Both the position numbers and the translations under genes were made by a program. Under the pieces are notes generated by a model, which did no database searches, had not been told where the DNA came from, and worked only from the letters and a program-made list of their open reading frames with translations. This document shows positions 58,581-64,000 of a stretch of 64,000 nucleotides of DNA, one piece after another. Source of the DNA: CAVPTL01 sp963794415 (GTDB lineage Bacteria; Actinomycetota; Thermoleophilia; Gaiellales; JAICJC01); NCBI GenBank assembly GCA_963794415.1, contig CAWCDI010000001.1, forward strand, positions 248,001 to 312,000. Reading direction: 5' to 3'. Each line of letters begins with the position of its first letter. Positions within the stretch are counted from its first letter, which is position 1.

Positions 58581-59708
58581 ATGGATCACACGCGCAGAGC
58601 GTTTCTGGCCCGAAGCGCCGCAGCGATCGCGGCCGTAGGAGTACCCGCTCTCCGTCAGACGGCCGATCCGGGGGCCGCGTGGGCGGACGCCGCCGTCCGC
58701 GACCCGCGGATCGTCCGCGCCTACGGAGGGCTGCAGATCCCGGCAAGCGGCTGCTACTGGGGAGCCGACGACACCACCCGCAAGTTCACGTCGGCGAACG
58801 GCATTGAGACGCAGCTCGGCCGGCGGATGGCGATCCGCAACCGCCGCTACAACTGGCTGGTGGCGTGCCCGAACGCGAGCCACATCGCCGACGCGAAGCT
58901 CGCGAACCCGGCCGTGATCCCGATGGTGAGCCAGACCGGGCTCGGCGCGTTTCCCGTGAAGAAGGCCGGCTACAAGGGCGGCGACCTGAAGGTCACGTCC
59001 TACGGCCAGGGCATCGATCGCATCGCAAACGGCGAGTTCGACGGCTACTGGCAGCAGACGGCGCTCGGCTTGAAGGCGCTCGGCGTGCCCGTGATCTTCC
59101 GCCTCTTCATGGAGATGAACGGCCTGCACAACCCGTTCTGCGCCGACTATCAGGGCGGCGTCGGGACAGGCGGCGAGGTGGCGTTCCAGAACGCCTGGCG
59201 GCGCGTGCGGTCGGTCTTCGCGGCCAACGGGGCGAGCATCGATGCCGGGGGCAACTGCATCTTCGTGTTCTGCGCCCAGCGGCAGAGCACGTCGGGCACG
59301 TGGAAGAGCTACTGGCCGGGCGACGATCAGGTTGACTGGAGCGGGGTGGACCTCTACCGCACCACGTTCCAGGCGGGCGCGCAGCTGGCCGCCGGCGACA
59401 TGGACACCTACACGTGGGCCGGCCTGCATGGGAAGCCGTACATCGTGTGCGAGTCGGGCTTCGATCAGGCCAAGAAGGTGAGCACGAGCGCCGGCAAGTT
59501 CGACAAGGACGGCCATCTCACGGGGCAGAGCCTGATCGACAACCACCACGCCGCGGTGCTCGCCAATCCGCAGCTCGTGGCCTACCTCTCGTGGAACAAC
59601 GTCGGGCCGCTCACCAACGACTTCGCGGATACGAGCGCCCTGTCGCTTGCCCGCTACAAGGCGTTTTGCCAACGATCCGTACTGCAAGCTGACACGAACT
59701 TGACGTAA
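58581..59708 (+). CDS. Tat-exported glycoside-hydrolase-like protein (GH26-like)
   Basis: 375 residues from ATG 58581 with AAGGAG upstream. Twin-arginine signal HTRRAFLARSAAAIAAVGVP. The barrel contains VIFRLFMEMNGLHNPF, close to the GH26 acid/base segment R-x-x-H/E-EMNG with Met before Glu-Met-Asn. Near the end, KPYIVCESGFDQAKK could hold the nucleophile Glu, with WSGVDLYRTTF between. A beta-mannanase or related activity on a surface or plant glycan is possible. Monocistronic. Confidence 0.65.
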   Translation: MDHTRRAFLARSAAAIAAVGVPALRQTADPGAAWADAAVRDPRIVRAYGGLQIPASGCYWGADDTTRKFTSANGIETQLGRRMAIRNRRYNWLVACPNASHIADAKLANPAVIPMVSQTGLGAFPVKKAGYKGGDLKVTSYGQGIDRIANGEFDGYWQQTALGLKALGVPVIFRLFMEMNGLHNPFCADYQGGVGTGGEVAFQNAWRRVRSVFAANGASIDAGGNCIFVFCAQRQSTSGTWKSYWPGDDQVDWSGVDLYRTTFQAGAQLAAGDMDTYTWAGLHGKPYIVCESGFDQAKKVSTSAGKFDKDGHLTGQSLIDNHHAAVLANPQLVAYLSWNNVGPLTNDFADTSALSLARYKAFCQRSVLQADTNLT

Positions 59709-59740
59709 TCCGCGTGCTGCCGCGCGGCTATGGTGGCGCG

Positions 59741-61675
59741 GTGGAGGAGACAGCAAAGCCCCGCATCGGCCCCATCTTCGGGGCGCTCATGCTGGTGCTC
59801 CTGATCGCCTCGCTCGATCAGACGATCGTCTCGACGGCGCTTCCCACCATCGCCGGCGATCTGGGCGGAGCGTCGAAGCTCGCGTGGGTCGTCACCGCCT
59901 ACATGCTCGCCTCGACCATCACCACGCCGCTGGCAGGCAAGCTCGGCGACCTCTACGGCCGCAAGATCGTGCTGCAGACCGCGCTCGCGACGTTTCTGAT
60001 CGGCTCGATCCTGTGCGGGCTCAGCCAGAACATGACCGAGCTGATCGCCTTCCGCGCGATCCAGGGGCTCGGCGGCGGCGGGCTGATGGTGAGCACCCAG
60101 GCTGCGATCGGCGACGTGGTGCCGGCCCGCGACCGCGGCCGGTATTCGGGCCTGCTCGGCGGCGTCTTCGGCATCTCGACGGTGATCGGCCCGCTGCTGG
60201 GCGGGTTCTTCGTGGACAACCTCTCGTGGCGGTGGATCTTCTACATCAACGTGCCGCTGGGCGTGATCGCGTTCGTGGTGATCGCGGCGGTCTTCAACGT
60301 GCGCACCGACCGCACCCACCACGACATCGACTACCTCGGCATCGCGCTTCTGGCCGCGGGGCTCTCGGCCATCGTCCTGCTCACGACGCTCGGCGGCAAC
60401 ACGTACGGCTGGGGCTCGCCCGAGATCATCGCGATGGGCGTGATCGCAGTGGTCTGCACCATCGGGTTCCTGCTCGTCGAGAGCCGGGCCTCGGAGCCGG
60501 TGCTGCCCCTGAACCTGTTCAGGAACCGCGTGTTCGCGGTGTGCAGCGCGGTGGGCTTCGTCGTGGGCGTCGCGCTCTTTGGCTCGGTCACCTACCTGCC
60601 GCTCTTCCTGCAGCTGGTGAAGGGATCGAGCCCGACCATCTCGGGTCTCGAGATGCTGCCGCTGATGGCCGGCGTCCTCATCACGTCGATCGGCAGCGGC
60701 GCGCTGATCACGAAGACCGGCCGGTACAAGATCTTCCCCATCGTCGGCACGGCGCTCATGGTGCTCGGCATGCTGCTGCTCTCGCGGCTCGCGGTCGATA
60801 CCAGCATCGCCGAGGCCGGGCTCTCGATGCTGGTGCTGGGGCTGGGCCTCGGCGGCGTGATGCAGGTGCTCGTGCTGGTGGTGCAGAACTCGGTGGACTA
60901 CTCCGAGCTGGGCGTCGCGACGTCGGGGGCGAGCCTCTTTCGGTCGATGGGCGGCTCCATCGGCACCCCGATCTTCGGCGCGATCCTCACCTCGAACCTC
61001 GCCACCAACCTGCACGCGGCGTTCCCGGGAGCGTCAGGGCAGGTGGACAGCCTCACCTCGGGAGCGACGCCCGATGCCATCACGGCCCTGCCGCCGGCGG
61101 TGCGCGAGGCGTTCCGGCACGCCTACGTCGAGGCGCTTCACCCGGTGTTCCTGGCCGGTGCCGGCGTGGCGGTGATCGCGTTCGTCCTCACGTTCTTCAT
61201 CAAGGAGGTGCCGCTGCGAAAGACGGTGGCCGCGCAGGGCGTGTCGGACTCGGTGCCCTCGCCCAAGCCCGCGAGCTCGATGGCCGAGCTCGCCGCCCAG
61301 GCAGCGACCCTGGCCCAGCGCGATCAGCGCCACCTCATCTACGAGCAGCTGGCCGACGCGTCGGGCGTGGAGCTCGCGCCGCAGGAGATGTGGCTGCTCT
61401 TCCGGCTCTTCGAGGGCGTGCCGGAAGCGGTGGAGGAGTTCGGGCTCGAGGCCGAGCTGGCGGCGCTCCAGGCGCACGGGCTGGTCGCCGCCGACCGTGC
61501 CGTGACCCCCGCCGGGGATGCGCTGCTCGGCCGGCTGCGCGAGGCGCGCCAGGCCCGGATCCAGGCGCTCATGTCGGACTGGGGGCCGGAGCGGCACCCC
61601 GAGATCCTCGAGATCGTCGGCAAGCTCACCCGCTCGCTGGCCGAGCGGCCGCCCGGGCCGGTGCCCGTCAGCTGA
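59741..61675 (+). CDS. MFS exporter (DHA2/EmrB type) with cytoplasmic C-terminal domain
   Basis: About 644 residues from GTG 59741 (GTG 59714 is an in-frame alternative). Fourteen TM helices, SLDQTIVSTALPTIAGDLGG in TM1, motif A GKLGDLYGRKIVLQ, motif C region GVFGISTVIGPLLGG. After the last TM (about 490) comes a 140-residue soluble tail (HLIYEQLADASGVELAPQEM, AELAALQAHGLVAADRAVTP). It resembles a winged-helix/MarR-like fold and is not usual in EmrB proteins. Its function may be auto-regulatory. Confidence 0.83.
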   Translation: MEETAKPRIGPIFGALMLVLLIASLDQTIVSTALPTIAGDLGGASKLAWVVTAYMLASTITTPLAGKLGDLYGRKIVLQTALATFLIGSILCGLSQNMTELIAFRAIQGLGGGGLMVSTQAAIGDVVPARDRGRYSGLLGGVFGISTVIGPLLGGFFVDNLSWRWIFYINVPLGVIAFVVIAAVFNVRTDRTHHDIDYLGIALLAAGLSAIVLLTTLGGNTYGWGSPEIIAMGVIAVVCTIGFLLVESRASEPVLPLNLFRNRVFAVCSAVGFVVGVALFGSVTYLPLFLQLVKGSSPTISGLEMLPLMAGVLITSIGSGALITKTGRYKIFPIVGTALMVLGMLLLSRLAVDTSIAEAGLSMLVLGLGLGGVMQVLVLVVQNSVDYSELGVATSGASLFRSMGGSIGTPIFGAILTSNLATNLHAAFPGASGQVDSLTSGATPDAITALPPAVREAFRHAYVEALHPVFLAGAGVAVIAFVLTFFIKEVPLRKTVAAQGVSDSVPSPKPASSMAELAAQAATLAQRDQRHLIYEQLADASGVELAPQEMWLLFRLFEGVPEAVEEFGLEAELAALQAHGLVAADRAVTPAGDALLGRLREARQARIQALMSDWGPERHPEILEIVGKLTRSLAERPPGPVPVS

Positions 61676-62342
61676 GGCCGGTGATGCCGTCGCCGATCAG
61701 CTTGGCGCCGATGATCAGGCAGAGCACCATCATGATGGCGGCGTTGTGGGCGGTCATCCAGTCGCGCAGGCTCGCGAGGATGCCGGCGGCGCGGTCGCCC
61801 ATGCCGAAGTAGATGGCCACCGGCGCGCCGACGCCGATCGAGCCGATCACGATGAAGAGGATGAGCGCGACGGCCTCCGAGGCGTTCGACGCGCCGGTCG
61901 AGGCGATGGCCGCCGTGGCGCCGACGGTGAGCAGCAGGTTCTTGGGGTTGAGGCCCGAGAGCAGGGCGCCGAGGCCCACGGCCTTGACCGGCGTGATGGA
62001 GTCGAGCGCCTTCATCCACTTGGGCATCTCGGCCTGGGTGCCGGGCTTCGACCGGCCCTTCCACTGCCTCGCGGCGACGCCCAGGAGCAGCACGCCGAGC
62101 ACGATCTTCACCCAGCTGACGCCGTGCGAGGGAGCGCCCGAGGACGTCGTCGCCGAGCCGCCGGCGACGACCAGCACGATGATTCCGACGATCGCGATGC
62201 CGAGGATCCAGCCCACCAGGAATGCGGGGCCGTTCGAGCGCCCGCGCGGCGTCGCGAGCATCAGCACCATGGCGATGATCGGTAGGGGAGAGAGCGCGAC
62301 GCCCACTCCGAAGCCCAGGATCTGTCCAATCGCCTGCCCCAT
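61668..62342 (-). CDS. GAP-family (Sap/LysE-like) membrane protein
   Basis: 224 residues from ATG 62342, six TM helices. ALSPLPIIAMVLMLATPRGR, ALDSITPVKAVGLGALLSGL and NPKNLLLTVGATAAIA are hallmark segments of GAP-family proteins, linked in mycobacteria to glycopeptidolipid or sulfolipid export. Its stop overlaps the MFS gene stop by eight bases. Exported substrate unknown. Confidence 0.85.
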   Translation of the reverse strand: MGQAIGQILGFGVGVALSPLPIIAMVLMLATPRGRSNGPAFLVGWILGIAIVGIIVLVVAGGSATTSSGAPSHGVSWVKIVLGVLLLGVAARQWKGRSKPGTQAEMPKWMKALDSITPVKAVGLGALLSGLNPKNLLLTVGATAAIASTGASNASEAVALILFIVIGSIGVGAPVAIYFGMGDRAAGILASLRDWMTAHNAAIMMVLCLIIGAKLIGDGITGLS

Positions 62343-62343
62343 C

Positions 62344-63516
62344 TCAGCCCACCATAGACCGATCGAGCAGCTCGCGGATCGCGGCGAGCCCGATCTGGAT
62401 GTTCTCGATGGAGTTCGCGTAGCTGATGCGCAGGTAGCCCTCGCCGTACTCGCCGAAGGACGTGCCCGAGACGACGGCGACGCCTGCGTCCTCCAGGCAC
62501 ATCGAGGCGAGCTCGCGCGATGAGAAGCCGGTGCCGGTGATGTTGGGGAAGGCGTAGAAGGCGCCCTTCGGCTCGACGCAGGTCACGCCGGGCAGTTCAT
62601 TCAGGCCGGCGACCACCACGTCGCGCCGCTTGCGGAACTCGGCCATCATGGCGCGCGGCTCGTCCCACGGGCCGGTGAGCGCGGCGACGCCGGCGAGCTG
62701 GATGGCGGGCGGGGTGCACGAGACGGTGTTCACGATGAGGCGCGTGAGGGGCTCGACGAGCGGCTCGGGGACGGCTGCGTAGCCCAGGCGCCAGCCGGTC
62801 ATCGCGAAGGTCTTCGAGAAGCCGTCGACCAGGATGGTGCGGTCGAGCAGGCCCTCGTAGCGGGCGACGGAGTCGTGCTCGCCGTCGTAGACCATCTCGG
62901 AGTACACCTCGTCGCTCAGGATCCAGGCGTCGGTGCCTGCGAGCACGCGGGCGAGCTCGGCGGTCTCGGCGGCGCCGGTCACGCCGCCGGTGGGGTTGGC
63001 GGGCGAGTTCAGCATGATGAGCTTCGTGCGCGGGGTGATGCGCTCGGCGAGGTCGGCGGCGGTGAAGGTGAAGCCGCGCTCCTCGCGGAGCGGCAGCGGC
63101 ACCGGGGTGGCGCCGAAGTAGCGGATGACCGACTCGTAGATGGGGAAGCCGGGGTTGGGGTAGATCACCTCGTCGCCGGGGTCGCAGGTGGCCATCACGG
63201 CGTAGCCGAGAAACGGCTTGGCGCCGGGCGTGACCACGATGCGGCCGGGCGAGATCTCGAGCCGGCGCGACGCCGAGAGGTACTCGGCGCAGGCCTCGCG
63301 GAGCTCGGGGATGCCCTGGGCCTGGACGTAGGCGGTGTGGCCGTCGTGAAGCGCGCGGGCGTTGGCCGCCTTTATGTGCTCGGGCGTGTCGAAGTCGGGG
63401 GCGCCGATGCCGAGGTGGACGATCCGGCGGCCCGCGGCCTCGAGCTGCTTCGCCCGGGCAAGCACCTCGAAGGCGGTCTCCGTGCCGAGGCGATCAAGGC
63501 TGTGTGAGAGTTGCAT
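62344..63516 (-). CDS. class I/II PLP-dependent aminotransferase
   Basis: 390 residues from ATG 63516 (an upstream start at 63534 is less likely). IVHLGIGAPDFDTPEHIKAA, NSPANPTGG, DEVYSEMVYDG and the PLP-lysine segment DGFSKTFAMTGWRLGY (about 232-247) are those of aspartate-aminotransferase-like enzymes. FPNITGTGFSSRELA and GEGYLRISYANS are the C-terminal substrate region. Its 5' end overlaps the 3' end of the histidine kinase gene. Confidence 0.9.
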   Translation of the reverse strand: MQLSHSLDRLGTETAFEVLARAKQLEAAGRRIVHLGIGAPDFDTPEHIKAANARALHDGHTAYVQAQGIPELREACAEYLSASRRLEISPGRIVVTPGAKPFLGYAVMATCDPGDEVIYPNPGFPIYESVIRYFGATPVPLPLREERGFTFTAADLAERITPRTKLIMLNSPANPTGGVTGAAETAELARVLAGTDAWILSDEVYSEMVYDGEHDSVARYEGLLDRTILVDGFSKTFAMTGWRLGYAAVPEPLVEPLTRLIVNTVSCTPPAIQLAGVAALTGPWDEPRAMMAEFRKRRDVVVAGLNELPGVTCVEPKGAFYAFPNITGTGFSSRELASMCLEDAGVAVVSGTSFGEYGEGYLRISYANSIENIQIGLAAIRELLDRSMVG

Positions 63517-64000
63517 CGGGCGATGGTACGTCACCCGGCGGCAGCGCGAGCGGGGCCTTCGCGAGCGGCAGGATCACGCGGAAGGCGCTGCCCTCGCCCG
63601 GGACGCTGGCTGCCTCGGCGCGGCCGCCGTGCGCCTCGGCCACCGACGAGACGATCGAGAGGCCCAGGCCGGTGCCGCCGCTGGCGCGGGCGCGGGAGGG
63701 ATCGGCGCGGAAGAACCGCTCGAAGACGCGCTCGAGGTCGGCGGGGTCGATGCCCGGGCCGTGGTCTGCCACCTCGATCACTGCCTCGTCGGCCCGATGC
63801 CGCACCGAGACGTTCACGGCGGCGTCCGGGGGCGTGTGGGCGCGGGCGTTCGCGAGCAGGTTGCCGACCACCTGGCGGAGGCGCGCGTCATCTCCGAGGA
63901 TCACTACGGAGTCATCAGTCTCAACCTCAAGATGACGGTCAGGTTCGATGGCGCGGGCGTCGGCGGCGAGCTCATTCACGAGAGGGACGAGGTCAACGCG
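63494..64000 (-). CDS. sensor histidine kinase, 5'-truncated by the window
   Basis: Only the ATPase domain and the preceding linker are present; the frame runs off the right edge. N box VVGNLLANARAHTPP, G1 VADHGPGIDPADLERVFERF, F box FFRADPSRA and G2 GGTGLGLSIVSSVAEAHGG are all intact. The phospho-accepting His and sensor part lie outside. It would act with a response regulator further right. Overlaps the aminotransferase start by 23 bases. Confidence 0.9.
   Translation of the reverse strand, partial: RVDLVPLVNELAADARAIEPDRHLEVETDDSVVILGDDARLRQVVGNLLANARAHTPPDAAVNVSVRHRADEAVIEVADHGPGIDPADLERVFERFFRADPSRARASGGTGLGLSIVSSVAEAHGGRAEAASVPGEGSAFRVILPLAKAPLALPPGDVPSPDATLTQP

Noticed and set aside
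59654..61015. A 453-codon His/Asp/Arg-rich leftward frame
   Set aside because: Antisense of the MFS exporter; composition typical of a shadow frame and no recognisable motif.
1..64000. tRNA, rRNA, insertion sequences, integrase or phage genes
   Set aside because: None found by eye on either strand; the phage-holin-family protein at 33640 belongs to a cellular envelope operon, not a prophage.

Overview
The window is high-GC bacterial chromosome with GTG/TTG starts, many ATGA/GTGA stop-start overlaps, GGAGG ribosome sites and sigma-B/F-like promoters. The families present (PadR, IclR, DUF3618, DUF6458, DUF6510, DUF1206, GAP, TadG/Flp, MoxR-DUF58-VWA) point to an actinobacterium. Thermoleophilia is my guess, not a demonstrated placement. 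No tRNA, rRNA, CRISPR or insertion sequence was seen. Several genes carry single-base frame breaks that whole domains read across. These could be assembly indels or true decay, and they affect every claim of gene fusion or pseudogene here.

Region 1 (1-11.8 kb) is an exopolysaccharide cluster in two converging operons. It holds five sulfotransferase-domain proteins, a Wzx-type flippase, a Wzy/ligase-type membrane protein, a GT2 enzyme, a WecG/TagA-GT4 protein and a tyrosine-autokinase-type chain-length regulator. Together they suggest a sulfated surface polysaccharide. Region 2 (12-14.3 kb) holds small or secreted unknowns. Region 3 (14.3-19.7 kb) is a tungstate ABC transporter (TupA, TupB, TupC) interrupted by a PKD-domain membrane protein with a very long glycine-rich linker, a MotA/TolQ/ExbB-like channel and a DUF2149 protein. 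This looks like an energised uptake machine rather than a plain ABC importer.

Region 4 (20-40.9 kb) mixes stress and envelope genes: ferritin-like DUF892 proteins, tiny hydrophobic peptides, DUF3618/holin-like proteins, two PAP2 phosphatases, a diacylglycerol-kinase-type lipid kinase with DUF1206, and a DUF6458 protein. Several have the same promoter-like pattern, GTTT-N16-GGG(T/C/A)A, immediately upstream, which suggests one general-stress regulon. The stretch also has a second small polysaccharide locus (GT2 plus O-antigen-ligase-like), an MFS exporter, ArsR and PadR regulators, an orphan Flp pilin and TadG-like protein, and an ECF sigma factor that appears tethered to the membrane by its own C-terminal half.

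Region 5 (40.9-50.7 kb) is catabolic and redox: DUF1254/1214, aldo/keto reductase, a Rieske oxygenase lacking one expected iron ligand, IclR with a divergent HpaB-type hydroxylase and RidA, a sulfite-oxidase-like molybdenum protein with reductase and DUF6510 partner, and a PQQ-type dehydrogenase with a cytochrome c lipoprotein. Two copies of a 29-base palindromic repeat lie in this region. Region 6 (50.9-58.5 kb) is a MoxR/DUF58 operon converging on a three-gene membrane/VWA operon. Region 7 (58.6-64 kb) has a Tat-exported GH26-like protein, an MFS exporter with an extra cytoplasmic tail, a GAP-family protein, an aminotransferase and the 3' end of a sensor histidine kinase.
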